Positions 17,288 to 32,494 of a stretch of 64,000 nucleotides of DNA are shown here, piece after piece. Position 1 is the first letter of the stretch. Each line of letters begins with the position of its first letter. Source of the DNA: CAVSSX01 sp963730735 (lineage in GTDB: Bacteria > Actinomycetota > Acidimicrobiia > Acidimicrobiales > RAAP-2); assembly GCA_963730735.1 (NCBI GenBank), contig CAVSSX010000007.1, positions 558,001 to 622,000 of the forward strand, written 5' to 3'. Position numbers and translations under genes: made by a program. Below the pieces are notes generated by a model. That model ran no database searches and was not told where the DNA came from. It was given only the letters and a program-made list of their open reading frames with translations.

Positions 17288-18022
17288 ATGGCACACCACG
17301 GAAAGAAGTACCAGGACGCCCTGAAGACGTTCGACCGGGAGTCGCTCTACAGCGTCGCCGAGGCCGTCGACCTGGTGAAGGCGATGCCGCGCTCGGCCTT
17401 CGACGAGACGGTCGAGCTGGCCCTGCGCCTGGGCGTCGACCCCCGCAAGGCCGACCAGATCGTCCGGGGCACGCTGTCGCTGCCCGCCGGGACCGGCCGC
17501 TCCGAGCGGGTGGCCGTCTTCGCCGCCGGTGAGCAGGCCAACGAGGCCCGGGCGGCCGGCGCCGACGTCGTCGGGGCCGACGACCTGGTGGCCCGGGTGG
17601 CCAACGAGGGCTTCTTGGAGTTCGACGTGGCCATCGCCACCCCGGACCTGATGGGCCAGGTCGGCACGCTCGGCCGGGTGCTCGGCCCCCGTGGCCTGAT
17701 GCCCAACCCGAAGACCGGCACGGTGACCACCGACGTGGCCCGGGCCGTCATCGAGTTCAAGGGCGGCCGGGTCGAGTACCGGACCGACAAGGTGGGCAAC
17801 GTGCACCTGCGGGTGGGCAAGACCTCGTTCACCAAGGAGCAGCTGCTCGACAACGTGCACGCGGTGATCGACGAGATCCACCGGGTCAAGCCGGCGGCGG
17901 CCAAGGGTCGCTACGTGCTGGCCCTGGCCCTGTCGAGCACCATGAGCCCGGGTGTCCGGATCGACCCGGCCCGGACCCGTCGGGCCGAGGACGAAGAGGA
18001 GCTGGTGGCCGCCACGGCCTGA
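17288..18022 (+). CDS. rplA: 50S ribosomal protein L1
   Basis: uL1 of 244 residues, the L1 stalk protein that guides deacylated tRNA exit and often represses its own operon. Signatures include FDETVELALRLGVDPRKADQ, LGRVLGPRGLMPNPKTGTVT and IEFKGGRVEYRTDKVGNVH. The ATG at 17288 has GAGGGAG upstream. Longer in-frame starts overlap rplK and are not conserved. The acidic C-terminal RAEDEEELVAATA is a short tail. Confidence 0.98.
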   Translation: MAHHGKKYQDALKTFDRESLYSVAEAVDLVKAMPRSAFDETVELALRLGVDPRKADQIVRGTLSLPAGTGRSERVAVFAAGEQANEARAAGADVVGADDLVARVANEGFLEFDVAIATPDLMGQVGTLGRVLGPRGLMPNPKTGTVTTDVARAVIEFKGGRVEYRTDKVGNVHLRVGKTSFTKEQLLDNVHAVIDEIHRVKPAAAKGRYVLALALSSTMSPGVRIDPARTRRAEDEEELVAATA

Positions 18023-18059
18023 GCCCCTCGGCCGTTCGCCGGCCCGGCGACGGCCGTAC

Positions 18060-18286
18060 TACGATGCACCCCACAGCCCGCCGCAAGGCCGGGCACTGAA
18101 TCTGTACGCCAGAGACCTCCGGTGCACCCTTCCAGGTGCCGAAAGGGCCCCGCAGGGCCCGCCCGACGAGGCGACACCACTGAACTGCCGGCCATCGCCG
18201 GTCGCTTCGGTCCGTCGCACACCGGGGGAATCGGCCCCGAACCGGGTGGGAGATCCCGGCCAGGGCTCCGGCCCGGTGGAGGAACG
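18060..18286 (+). ncRNA. Putative ribosomal protein L10 leader with its -10 box
   Basis: The ~265-bp gap between rplA and rplJ has a -10-like TACGAT at 18060-18065 and then a leader of about 220 nt. The segment AGACCTCCGGTGC near 18112-18124 resembles the conserved AGACCGCAGGTGC-like element of L10 leaders, followed by several GC-rich hairpins. In bacteria this leader binds L10(L12)4 and autoregulates rplJL. I identified it by position and the short motif only. Confidence 0.6.
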
Positions 18287-19081
18287 ATGGACAACCCGAG
18301 AGCGGAAAAGGTAGCGGTCGTCGAGCAGGTGCGCGAGCGCCTCGGACAGTCGTCGGCGACGGTCGTCACCGAGTACCGAGGCCTCACCGTGGCCGAGCTG
18401 GCCGACCTGCGACGCCAGCTGTCGGCGGCCGGCGGCGACTACAAGATCTACAAGAACACCCTGGTCCGCCTGGCCATCGCCGAGGGGCCGCACGAGCCGC
18501 TGGGGGAGTTCCTGACCGGCCCGACGGCCATCGCCTTCGTCGAGGGGGACGTCACCGCCGTCGCCAAGGCCCTGCGGGACTTCGCCCGGACCAACCCCAA
18601 CCTGATCGTGAAGGGCGGCCTCCTCGAGAGCGGCCCGGTGACGACCGAGGACCTCTCGGCCCTGGCCGACCTGCCGCCCCGCGACGTGCTCCTGGCCCAG
18701 TTGGCCGGCGCCATCGCCGCCCCGCTGCGCCAGTTCGGTGGGCTGCTCGAGGCGCTGCCCCGGAACCTGGCCTACGGCCTGTCGGCACTGCTCGACCAGC
18801 GTGAGGCCGAGGCCCCCGCCGCCGCACCGGCGGCCGCCGTGCCCGACGAGGCCGAGTCGGCTGTGGCCGACGACGAGCCGGCCGCCGCTGCCGCCGAGGC
18901 CGCCGCGCCGGCCGCCGCCTCCGAGGAGCCCGTCGCCGCCGAGGCCGCGCGCCGACGAGAGTCGCCGCCGAGGCAGTCGCCGACGAGGCGCCGGCGGCCG
19001 AGTCCGACGACGCCCCGGCCAGCTGACGTACCCGATCACCCCACGACCGCAGACACGAACGACCGGAATTCCGGGAAGTAA
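18287..19081 (+). CDS. rplJ: 50S ribosomal protein L10 (C-terminal tail probably out of frame)
   Basis: uL10, the stalk anchor that carries L7/L12 dimers. The core of about 175 residues is normal (VVTEYRGLTVAELADLRRQL, YKIYKNTLVRLA, LAGAIAAPLRQFGGLLEALP). It is followed by an Ala/Glu-rich tail that turns into an Arg/Pro-rich sequence after about residue 225 and stops at 19081. Another frame from about 18955 continues the Ala/Glu composition (AAEAVADEAPAAESDDAPAS) and stops at 19024-19026, before rplL's Shine-Dalgarno. I think a small indel displaced the natural end. GGAGGAA precedes the ATG. The core function should be intact. Confidence 0.92.
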   Translation: MDNPRAEKVAVVEQVRERLGQSSATVVTEYRGLTVAELADLRRQLSAAGGDYKIYKNTLVRLAIAEGPHEPLGEFLTGPTAIAFVEGDVTAVAKALRDFARTNPNLIVKGGLLESGPVTTEDLSALADLPPRDVLLAQLAGAIAAPLRQFGGLLEALPRNLAYGLSALLDQREAEAPAAAPAAAVPDEAESAVADDEPAAAAAEAAAPAAASEEPVAAEAARRRESPPRQSPTRRRRPSPTTPRPADVPDHPTTADTNDRNSGK

Positions 19082-19099
19082 GAAAGGAAGGCCATCACC

Positions 19100-19498
19100 A
19101 TGGCAGGAACCCTCACCAAGGACCAGATCCTCGACGGCATCGCCGAGCTGTCGGTGCTCGAGCTCAGCGAGCTGCTGAAGGACTTCGAGGAGCGCTTCGG
19201 CGTGACCGCGGCCGCCCCGGCGGCAGTGGCGGTTGCCGCGCCGGCCGGTGGCGGCGGCGACGCCGGCGGCGGCGACGCCGAGGAGCAGACCGAGTTCGAC
19301 GTCGTCCTCACGGCGGCGGGCGACAAGAAGATCCAGGTCATCAAGGAGGTGCGTTCGCTGACCAGCCTGGGCCTGAAGGAGGCCAAGGACCTGGTGGACA
19401 GCGCGCCCAAGCCGGTGCTCGAGAAGGTCAACAAGGACGACGCCGAGAAGGCCAAGGCGGCCCTCGAGGGCGCCGGGGCGACCGTCGAAGTCAAGTAG
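19100..19498 (+). CDS. rplL: 50S ribosomal protein L7/L12
   Basis: bL12 of 132 residues, the multi-copy stalk protein that recruits EF-G and EF-Tu. An N-terminal dimerisation helix (DQILDGIAELSVLELSELLK) is followed by an Ala/Gly hinge and the C-terminal factor-binding domain (EFDVVLTAAGDKKIQVIKEV, LGLKEAKDLVDSAPK). AAAGGAAGG lies before the ATG. It is co-transcribed with rplJ. Confidence 0.98.
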   Translation: MAGTLTKDQILDGIAELSVLELSELLKDFEERFGVTAAAPAAVAVAAPAGGGGDAGGGDAEEQTEFDVVLTAAGDKKIQVIKEVRSLTSLGLKEAKDLVDSAPKPVLEKVNKDDAEKAKAALEGAGATVEVK

Positions 19499-19510
19499 TC
19501 CGGGCGGGGC

Positions 19511-19545
19511 GCACCCCTCGGGGACCGCTCGGTCCCGAGGGGTGC
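19511..19545 (+). terminator. Strong stem-loop after rplL
   Basis: GCACCCCTCGGG and CCCGAGGGGTGC form a perfect 12-bp stem around an 11-nt loop. It starts 13 nt after the rplL stop, with no U tract. It probably terminates or attenuates rplJL transcription before rpoBC. Confidence 0.6.
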
Positions 19546-19652
19546 AGCGCCGACCCACCGCCGGATCCTTGACGGGAGACGGCCGACACCCCTAGCCTGT
19601 CGCCAGCCCACGGGCGCTTCGGCGCTCCCGGAGCTGCCGCGTCCGGCAGGGG

Positions 19653-19681
19653 TTGTGTTCCACCCCGCCTCCGGTTAGGAT
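19653..19681 (+). promoter_or_regulatory. rpoBC promoter
   Basis: TTGTGT (19653-19658), a 17-bp spacer and TAGGAT (19676-19681) form a good vegetative promoter. It gives rpoBC its own transcript with a leader of about 160 nt. Confidence 0.65.
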
Positions 19682-19846
19682 GCAGGGTTGCCGTGCGTCT
19701 TTCTGTTGCTTCTGCCCTTCACTCCAGTTGAATGGCGCGCGCCACCGCATCGTCTCGAACCCTGTCGGGGTCGTTTGTCGACCCCCAACTGCAGTCCCTG
19801 AGTGCCCGCTTGATCCACCAGCATCCCAACTGTGAGGAGTAGGCCG

Positions 19847-22800
19847 TTGCCCGTACGGTCCCAGAGTCCCCAACGCGTGACCTTCGCCAACATCGACGAG
19901 GCACTTCCACTGCCGGATCTCATCTCGATCCAGCGCGACTCCTTCCAGTGGTTCCTGGACAAGGGACTGGCCGAGGCCTTCAACGACATCAGTCCGATCG
20001 AGGACTTCACCGGGCAGCTGAGCCTCGAGCTCGAGTTCGACCCGACCGACCCCGACCTGCGCCCGCCGCCGAAGTTCTCGGTGGAGGAGTGCAAGGAAAA
20101 GGACATGACGTACGCCGCCCCGGTCTTCGTCCGGGCGCGCTTCTTGAACGCCACCACCGGTGAGATCAAGGAGCAGACCGTCTTCATGGGGGACTTCCCG
20201 ATGATGACGGACCGCGGCACGTTCATCGTGAACGGCACCGAGCGGGTCGTGGTGAGCCAGCTCGTCCGCTCGCCCGGGGTCATCTTCCAGCCCGGCCGGG
20301 ACGCCAAGACCATCTTCACCGGCACCATCCACCCCTACCGGGGCGAGTGGATCGAGCTCGACATCGAGGCCAAGCCGTCGCGCGACGTCACCGCCGGCGC
20401 CCGGGTGGCCCGCAAGCGCCGCCTGTCGCTGTTCGTCCTGCTGCGGGCGCTCGGCTACGGCGACGAGGCCTTCTTGGAGCGCTTCGTCCGGCACTTCGAC
20501 TTCCTCGAGGGCCAGTGGGAGAAGGAGCGGGGGCTGGCGCCGACCCGCGAAGAGGCGCTGCTCGAGATCTACAAGCGGGCCCGTCCCGGCGAGCCGCTGT
20601 CGGTCGAGGCCGCCCGGCAGTACTTCGAGAACGCCTTCTTCCACCCCAAGCGCTACGACCTGACCCGGGTCGGCCGCTACAAGCTGAACCGCAAGCTCGG
20701 CCCGGAGATCGAGCGCATCTCGGAGCTCTTCGGCATCGAGCTCGAGCGTCCCGAGCCCGGGCAGGGCGTGCTCAGCCCCTCGGAGATCCTGGCCTCGGCC
20801 ACGTACATGCTGCACCTGGCCCTGCACATGGCCGACGGGGACTCCACCTACCGGATCGACGACCAGGACCACTTCGCCAACCGGCGTATCCGCTCGGTCG
20901 GCGAGCTGATCCAGAACCAGGTCCGGGTGGGCCTGTCACGCATGGAGCGGGTGGTGCGCGAGCGCATGACCACCCAGGACGTCGAGGCCATCACCCCCCA
21001 GACGCTGATCAACATCCGCCCGGTGGTCGCCGCCGTGAAGGAGTTCTTCGGCACCAGCCAGCTCAGCCAGTTCATGGACCAGAACAACCCGCTGTCGGGC
21101 CTGGCCCACAAGCGGCGCCTCTCGGCCCTCGGGCCAGGCGGCCTGTCCCGTGAGCGGGCGGGCTTCGAGGTCCGTGACGTCCACACCTCCCACTACGGGC
21201 GCATGTGCCCGATCGAGACCCCCGAGGGCCCGAACATCGGCCTGATCGGCTCCCTGGCCACCTACGCCCGGGTGAACGAGTACGGGTTCATCGAGACTCC
21301 CTACCGCAAGGTGGTCGACGGTCGGGTGACCGACGAGGTGGTGTACTTCGCCGCCGACGAGGAGGAGGAGCACGTCATCGCCCAGGCCAGCGCGGTCCTG
21401 GACGAGCAGGGCAACTTCACCGAGGACCGGGTCCTGGTGCGACGGGGCCCCCAAGGCACCGGCGTGCGGGTGGGCATGGCCACGACCTCCTACGGCACGA
21501 CCAGCGAGATCGACTTCGTGCCCCCGTCCGACGTCGACCTCATGGACGTCTCGCCGAAGCAGATCGTCTCGGTGTCGACCGCCCTCATCCCCTTCGTCGA
21601 GCACGACGACGCCAACCGGGCCCTGATGGGCGCCAACATGCAGAAGCAGGCGGTGCCCCTGGTGGTCCCCGAGGCCCCCTACATCGGGACCGGGGTCGAG
21701 GCCCGCGCCGCCCGCGACGCCGGCGACGTCATCCTCTCGGAGGGCGAGGGCGTGGTGACCGAGGCCACCGGCGACCAGATCGTGGTGGAGTACAAGTCGG
21801 GCCAGAAGGACCGGCTCGGCCACCCGCTCGGCCGCAAGATCTACCGCCTGGCCAAGTTCCGCCGTTCCAACCAGAACACCTCGATCAACCAGAAGGTCCT
21901 GGTCGACGAAGGCCAGAAGGTGCTGGCCGGCGACCTGCTGGCCGACGGTCCCTCGACCCACAACGGCGAGCTGGCCCTGGGCAAGAACCTGCTCGTGGCC
22001 TTCATGCCGTGGGAGGGCTACAACTACGAGGACGCCATCATCCTGTCCGAGCGCCTGGTGCGTGACGACGTGCTGACCTCGATCCACATCGAGGAGCACG
22101 AGGTCGACGCCCGGGACACCAAGCTCGGCGCCGAGGAGATCACCCGGGACATCCCGAACCTCTCCGAGGAGATCCTGGCCGACCTGGACGAGCGAGGCAT
22201 CATCCGGGTGGGCGCCGAGGTCGAGGCGGGCGACGTGCTCGTCGGCAAGGTGACCCCGAAGGGCGAGACCGAGCAGACCCCCGAGGAGCGGCTGCTCCGG
22301 GCGATCTTCGGTGAGAAGGCCCGGGAGGTCCGCGACACCAGCCTGAAGGTCCCCCACGGCGAGTCCGGCAAGGTCATCGACGTCCGGGTGTTCTCCCGGG
22401 ACGACGCCCACGAGCTGCCGCCCGGCGTGAACCAGCTGGTCCGGGTGTACGTGGCCCAGAAGCGCAAGATCTCCGAGGGCGACAAGCTCGCCGGCCGCCA
22501 CGGCAACAAGGGCGTCATCTCGAAGATCCTGCCGGTCCAGGACATGCCGTTCCTGGCCGACGGCACGCCGGTCGACATCATCTTGAACCCCCTCGGCGTG
22601 CCGAGCCGGATGAACGTCGGCCAGGTGCTCGAGTCGCACCTCGGCTACGCCGCCCGGCACGGCTGGGCGGGCGAGGAGGTCCGCGAGGGCGTCGGCACCT
22701 CGGCCCGGGGCGACGGCGCACTGCGCAAGACCCGCCCCCGGACCGAGCCGGCCCACTGGGTGGCCACCCCGGTCTTCGACGGTGCTCACTGGGACGAGGT

Positions 22801-23433
22801 CGAGGATGCCGGACGGCACCCGACCATCCAGCAGATCTTCGAGAGCCTGAACTCGGACTCGGCCAACGGCGACGTCCAGATCAAGCCGACCGGCAAGGCC
22901 CAGCTGTACAACGGCCGGACCGGCGAGGCCTACGACAACCCCATCTCGGTGGGCTACGTCTACATCCTCAAGCTGGCCCACCTGGTCGACGACAAGATCC
23001 ACGCCCGGTCGACCGGCCCGTACTCGATGATCACCCAGCAGCCGCTGGGTGGAAAGGCCCAGTTCGGTGGGCAGCGCTTCGGGGAGATGGAGGTGTGGGC
23101 CCTCGAGGCCTACGGCGCCGCCTACGCCCTGCAGGAGCTGCTCACCATCAAGTCCGACGACGTGCTCGGACGGGTCAAGGTCTACGAGGCCATCGTGAAG
23201 GGCGAGAACATCCCCGAGCCCGGCATCCCCGAGAGCTTCAAGGTGCTCATCAAGGAGATGCAGTCGCTGTGCCTGGACGTCGAGGTCCTGGCGCTCGACG
23301 GTTCGGAGATCGAGATGCACGAGCTCGACGAGGACGTGTTCCGCACGGCCGAAGAGCTGGGAATTGACATCAGCCGACCTGAGCGCGGGTCGGATGAGGA
23401 AGATGAGCGGCGCGCTGCAGAGAGGAGCTTCTC

Positions 23434-23437
<4 letters not shown>
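19847..23437 (+). CDS. rpoB: RNA polymerase beta subunit
   Basis: Catalytic beta subunit of 1196 residues. The rifampicin region near residues 402-430 (GTSQLSQFMDQNNPLSGLAH, then KRRLSALGPGG) has the sensitive-type Asp, His and Ser. Switch and catalytic regions such as RHGNKGVIS and GQRFGEMEVWALEAYGAAY are intact. I chose the TTG at 19847 because GAGGAG (19834-19839) is correctly spaced before it and mycobacterial rpoB also uses TTG. The in-frame GTG at 19832 overlaps that Shine-Dalgarno. The ending is an acidic/basic tail (GSDEEDERRAAERSFS), and the stop overlaps rpoC by 4 nt. Confidence 0.97.
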
Positions 23438-27489
<4,052 letters not shown>

Positions 27490-27491
27490 GC

Positions 27492-27522
27492 GGGGTGCGC
27501 CGGGGCTGGTCCCCGGCGCCCC
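27492..27522 (+). terminator. Stem-loop after rpoC
   Basis: GGGGTGCGCCGGGG pairs with CCCCGGCGCCCC with one bulge, starting 3 nt after the rpoC stop. It lies upstream of the rpsL promoter and lacks a U tract. Confidence 0.5.
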
Positions 27523-27543
27523 GCCCCGCCGGGCCGGGCCCCC

Positions 27544-27572
27544 TTGCCCGCCGGGAGCCCATGCCGTAGCAT
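27544..27572 (+). promoter_or_regulatory. rpsL operon promoter
   Basis: TTGCCC (27544-27549), a 17-bp spacer and TAGCAT (27567-27572), about 85 bp before rpsL. It should drive rpsL-rpsG-fusA. Confidence 0.6.
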
Positions 27573-27656
27573 TGATCCGCTGCGTGGCCGCGCGTTCTGA
27601 CGCCGGCTCCGCTCTTTCCGTTGTCCACTCTGCAGTTCACAATCCCGAGGTAGCGC

Positions 27657-28028
27657 GTGCCCACAATCGCCCAGCTCGTCCGCAAGGGACGGGAGGCAAA
27701 AGAGACCAAGACCAAGACGCCGGCCCTCAAGGGCGCGCCCCAGCGACGGGGCGTGTGCACCCGCGTCTACACGACGACCCCGAAGAAGCCCAACTCGGCC
27801 CTGCGCAAGGTGGCCCGAGTGCGCCTCACCAGCGGGGTCGAGGTCACGGCCTACATCCCCGGTGTCGGGCACAACCTCCAGGAGCACTCGATCGTGCTCG
27901 TGCGTGGCGGCCGTGTGAAGGACCTGCCGGGTGTCCGCTACAAGGTCATCCGGGGCGCCCTCGACACCTCGGGCGTCCGTGAGCGCAGCCAGGCCCGCAG
28001 CCGCTACGGCGCCAAGAAGGAGTCCTAA
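27657..28028 (+). CDS. rpsL: 30S ribosomal protein S12
   Basis: uS12 of 123 residues at the decoding centre. TTTPKKPNSALRKVARVRL and GGRVKDLPGVRYKVIRGALD carry the lysines (K43 and K88 equivalents) whose mutation gives streptomycin resistance; both are wild type. The GTG at 27657 gives the usual MPTIAQLVRKGR start. The stop overlaps the rpsG ATG by 1 nt (TAATG). Confidence 0.98.
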   Translation: MPTIAQLVRKGREAKETKTKTPALKGAPQRRGVCTRVYTTTPKKPNSALRKVARVRLTSGVEVTAYIPGVGHNLQEHSIVLVRGGRVKDLPGVRYKVIRGALDTSGVRERSQARSRYGAKKES

Positions 28029-28498
28029 TGCCCCGCAACGGACCGGCGACCCGCCGTGAGCTCCAGCCCGACCCGGTCTACCGGTCGGTGCTGGTCACCC
28101 AAGTGGTGAACAAGGTGCTGTCGCGCGGCAAGCGGACGCTGGCCGAGCGCATCGTCTACAGCGCCCTGGACCTGGTCCAGGAGCGGGCCGGCACGGACCC
28201 GGTGGGCATCTTGAAGAAGGCCGTCGAGAACACCCGGCCCGAGCTCGAGGTCCGCAGCCGCCGGGTCGGTGGCGCCACCTACCAGGTGCCCGTCGAGGTC
28301 CGGCCCCGCCGGGCCACCACGCTGGCCATCCGGTGGCTGGCCAGCTACTCCCGGCAGCGCCGGGAGAAGACCATGGCCGAGCGCCTGGCCGGCGAGATCC
28401 TGGACGCCTCCAACGGCATCGGCGCTGCCGTGAAGCGCCGTGAAGACCTGCACAAGATGGCCGAATCCAACAAGGCCTTCGCCCACTACCGCTGGTAG
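28028..28498 (+). CDS. rpsG: 30S ribosomal protein S7
   Basis: uS7 of 156 residues, which nucleates assembly of the 30S head and contacts E-site tRNA. Typical segments are MPRNGPATRRELQPDPVY, GGATYQVPVEVRPRR and the C-terminal KMAESNKAFAHYRW. It overlaps rpsL by one base, suggesting coupling; fusA follows after 24 nt. Confidence 0.98.
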   Translation: MPRNGPATRRELQPDPVYRSVLVTQVVNKVLSRGKRTLAERIVYSALDLVQERAGTDPVGILKKAVENTRPELEVRSRRVGGATYQVPVEVRPRRATTLAIRWLASYSRQRREKTMAERLAGEILDASNGIGAAVKRREDLHKMAESNKAFAHYRW

Positions 28499-28522
28499 TC
28501 GGCGCTCCCGAGGTATCGCACG

Positions 28523-30622
28523 ATGGCTGATCAACTTCCCCCCCGCAACACCCCCCTCGCCCGGACCCGGAACATCGGGATCATGGCCCACATCGACGCG
28601 GGCAAGACCACGACGACGGAGCGGATCCTCTACTACACCGGCAAGAGCTACAAGATCGGTGAGGTCCACGAGGGTGCCGCCGTCATGGACTGGATGGTCC
28701 AGGAGCAGGAGCGGGGCATCACCATCACCTCGGCCGCCACGACCTGCTCGTGGCGCGACCACACCATCAACATCATCGACACCCCGGGCCACGTCGACTT
28801 CACCGTCGAGGTGGAGCGGTCCCTCCGGGTGCTCGACGGGGCGGTCGCCGTCTTCGACGCCGTCGCCGGCGTGGAGCCCCAGACCGAGACGGTCTGGCGG
28901 CAGGCCAACAAGTACCACGTGCCCCGGATCTGCTTCGTGAACAAGATGGACCGGATCGGCGCCGACTTCTACCGGACCGTCGAGATGATCGTGGACCGGC
29001 TCGACGCCACCCCGGCGGTCGTCCAGTTCCCCATCGGGGCCGAGAGCGACTTCAAGGGGGTCATCGACCTCCTGGAGGAGCGGGCACTCGTCTGGGAGGA
29101 CGGGATGGGCGAGGAGTGGGAGGAGCGCGAGGTCCCGGCCGAGTTCGCCCAGGAGGTCATCGACGGCCGCCACCAGCTGGTCGACGTGCTCTCCAACTAC
29201 GACGACGGGATCATGGAGAAGTACCTCGGTGACGAGGCCATCACCGCCGCCGACCTGCGCCGGGCGTTGCGGACCGCCACCCTGGCCAGCGAGGTCGTGC
29301 CGGTGCTCTGCGGCTCGGCCTTCAAGAACAAGGGCGTCCAGCCCATGCTCGACGCCGTGGTGGACTACCTGCCCAGCCCGCTCGACCTGCCCCCGACCAA
29401 GGGGACCAAGCCGGGCCGGGACGAGGAGGAGGTCGAGCGGCCGGCGGCCGACGACGCCCCCTTCGCCGCCCTGGCCTTCAAGATCATGACCGACCCCTTC
29501 GTGGGCAAGCTGACCTACCTGCGGGTGTACTCGGGCAGCCTGGCCAAGGGCGGGACGGTGACCAACACCACCAAGGACCGCAAGGAGCGGGTCGGACGGC
29601 TGCTGCAGATGCACGCCAACCACCGCGAGGACATGGACGCCGTCTACACCGGCGACATCGTGGCGGCGGTGGGCCTCAAGCAGACGACCACCGGCGACAC
29701 CCTCTCGGACCCGTCCAACCCGATCATCCTCGAGGAGCTGACGTTCCCCGAGCCGGTGATCCACGTGGCCGTGGAGCCGAAGACCAAGGTCGACCAGGAC
29801 AAGCTGTCCAAGGCCCTGTTCTCGCTGTCCGAGGAGGACCCCACGTTCCGGGTCCGCTCGGATGAGGAGACCGGCCAGACGGTCATCTCGGGCATGGGCG
29901 AACTGCACCTCGAGGTCCTGGTGGACCGGATGTTGCGGGAGTTCAACGTCGACGCCAACGTGGGCAAGCCCCAGGTGGCCTACCGCGAGACCGTCCGCAA
30001 GTCGGTCGAGAAGATCGAGGAGCGCTACATCCGCCAGACCGGTGGCCGGGGCCAGTACGGCCACGTGGTCATCACCCTGGAGCCCACCGGCCCCGGCGGC
30101 GGCTACGAGTTCGTCGACAAGATCACCGGTGGGGTGATCCCCAAGGAGTACATCTCCTCGGTCGACGCCGGCATCCAAGAGGCGCTGACCTCGGGCGTGC
30201 TGGCCGGGTACCCGACGGTCGACGTCCGGGTCGAGCTGACCTACGGCTCCTACCACGACGTGGACTCCTCGGAGATGGCGTTCAAGATCGCCGGCTCGAT
30301 GGCCGTGAAGAAGGCCGCCCGGGCCGCCAGCCCGGTGCTGCTCGAGCCGGTCATGGACGTCGAAGTGGTCACCCCCGAGGACTACATGGGCGACGTGATC
30401 GGCGACCTGTCCTCCCGGCGGGGCCGGGTCGAGGGCATGGAGCAGCGGGGCAACAGCCACGTCGTCCGGGCGCAGGTACCGTTGTCCGACATGTTCGGCT
30501 ACGCTACTGACCTGCGTTCGCGTACCCAGGGCCGCGCCACGTACACGATGCAGTTCCACGCCTACAACGAAGTGCCCGAGTCGATCTCCAAGGAGATCAT
30601 CGCCCGGGCCCACGGCGAGTAG
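28523..30622 (+). CDS. fusA: Translation elongation factor G
   Basis: Ribosomal translocase GTPase of 699 residues. It has G1 AHIDAGKTTTTERIL, the switch I region ERGITITSAATT, G3 DTPGHVDFT and G4 NKMDRIGADF. The domain IV region RQTGGRGQYGHVVI and the C-terminal domain V are present. Length is standard. A G-domain insert (WEDGMGEEWEEREVPAEFA) is also seen in homologues. It is the third gene of the str operon. Confidence 0.98.
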   Translation: MADQLPPRNTPLARTRNIGIMAHIDAGKTTTTERILYYTGKSYKIGEVHEGAAVMDWMVQEQERGITITSAATTCSWRDHTINIIDTPGHVDFTVEVERSLRVLDGAVAVFDAVAGVEPQTETVWRQANKYHVPRICFVNKMDRIGADFYRTVEMIVDRLDATPAVVQFPIGAESDFKGVIDLLEERALVWEDGMGEEWEEREVPAEFAQEVIDGRHQLVDVLSNYDDGIMEKYLGDEAITAADLRRALRTATLASEVVPVLCGSAFKNKGVQPMLDAVVDYLPSPLDLPPTKGTKPGRDEEEVERPAADDAPFAALAFKIMTDPFVGKLTYLRVYSGSLAKGGTVTNTTKDRKERVGRLLQMHANHREDMDAVYTGDIVAAVGLKQTTTGDTLSDPSNPIILEELTFPEPVIHVAVEPKTKVDQDKLSKALFSLSEEDPTFRVRSDEETGQTVISGMGELHLEVLVDRMLREFNVDANVGKPQVAYRETVRKSVEKIEERYIRQTGGRGQYGHVVITLEPTGPGGGYEFVDKITGGVIPKEYISSVDAGIQEALTSGVLAGYPTVDVRVELTYGSYHDVDSSEMAFKIAGSMAVKKAARAASPVLLEPVMDVEVVTPEDYMGDVIGDLSSRRGRVEGMEQRGNSHVVRAQVPLSDMFGYATDLRSRTQGRATYTMQFHAYNEVPESISKEIIARAHGE

Positions 30623-30772
30623 GCCAGACCAGCACCGGCCGCTCGTCGGCCACACAGACCGCCACCGGGCAGTTCAGTCGCCGGGGGCAACAGCGGCACA
30701 CACCGAGGAAACGCCGGGCTACCGGCATCGCGGGCCCGACGGGTTCCGCCTGAGATCAGGGAGTAGTTGGGG

Positions 30773-31960
<1,188 letters not shown>

Positions 31961-32023
31961 CTCGACCCGGCGCCGGCAGACGGCCGGCGCCGACCAACCA
32001 CACCAGGCAACGGAAGGAACACC

Positions 32024-32350
32024 ATGGCCGACGGGCCCCGCCAGAAGATCAGGATCCGCCTCAAGGCCTACGACCACGAGATCCTCGACCAGTCGACCGA
32101 GAAGATCGTCCAGACGGTGCTGCGCACCCAGGCCAAGGTCCAGGGTCCCGTGCCGTTGCCGACCGACAAGCACCGCTACACGGTCATCCGGTCGCCCCAC
32201 AAGTACAAGGACAGCCGGGAGCACTTCGAGATGCGGGTGCACAAGCGGTTGGTCGACATCGTCGAGCACACCCCCAAGACCGTCGATTCGCTCCAGCGGC
32301 TCGACCTTCCGGCCGGGGTGGACATCGAGATCAAGATCCAGAACGCCTGA
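32024..32350 (+). CDS. rpsJ: 30S ribosomal protein S10
   Basis: uS10 (NusE) of 108 residues, a 30S head protein that also bridges NusG and NusB. Typical segments are QKIRIRLKAYDHEILDQSTE, GPVPLPTDKHRYTVIRSPHK and FEMRVHKRLVDI. It follows tuf by 63 nt (GGAAGGA before the ATG). It is separated from rplC by 223 bp, so it may be transcribed with tuf rather than with the S10 operon. Confidence 0.98.
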   Translation: MADGPRQKIRIRLKAYDHEILDQSTEKIVQTVLRTQAKVQGPVPLPTDKHRYTVIRSPHKYKDSREHFEMRVHKRLVDIVEHTPKTVDSLQRLDLPAGVDIEIKIQNA

Positions 32351-32365
32351 GCCCCTGGCGGGGCT
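32350..32365 (+). terminator. Small stem-loop at the rpsJ stop
   Basis: AGCCCC-TGGC-GGGGCT is a 6-bp stem beginning at the last base of the rpsJ stop codon. It is followed within 20 nt by a T/C-rich stretch (TAGTTTCTCTCCTT). It could be a weak terminator. Confidence 0.4.
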
Positions 32366-32494
32366 CACCGTGATGGTGTAGTTTCTCTCCTTGGGCCGAT
32401 TTCGGGCCCGATCGGCGGGTTCGGCCCGCCACCATCCAGTACGACGTGCTCGAGCGCCTGTCTCCGACAGGGACCTCGGGCCGCAACATTCGAG

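Larger units (their letters stand above)
19499..19846 (+). other. rplL-rpoB intergenic region
   Basis: These 348 bp hold the rplL stem-loop (19511-19545), the rpoB promoter (19653-19681) and an rpoB leader of about 160 nt. The leader is richer in T and A than its surroundings. I see no ORF or RNA gene. Confidence 0.7.

Noticed and set aside
20936..23320. A 794-codon minus-strand frame opposite rpoB
   Set aside because: Same codon-bias artefact; no start signal and no recognisable protein.
32379..32384. TAGTTT as a promoter -10 for rplC
   Set aside because: No acceptable -35 lies 16-18 bp upstream and it sits close to the rpsJ stem-loop, so I did not list it as a promoter.
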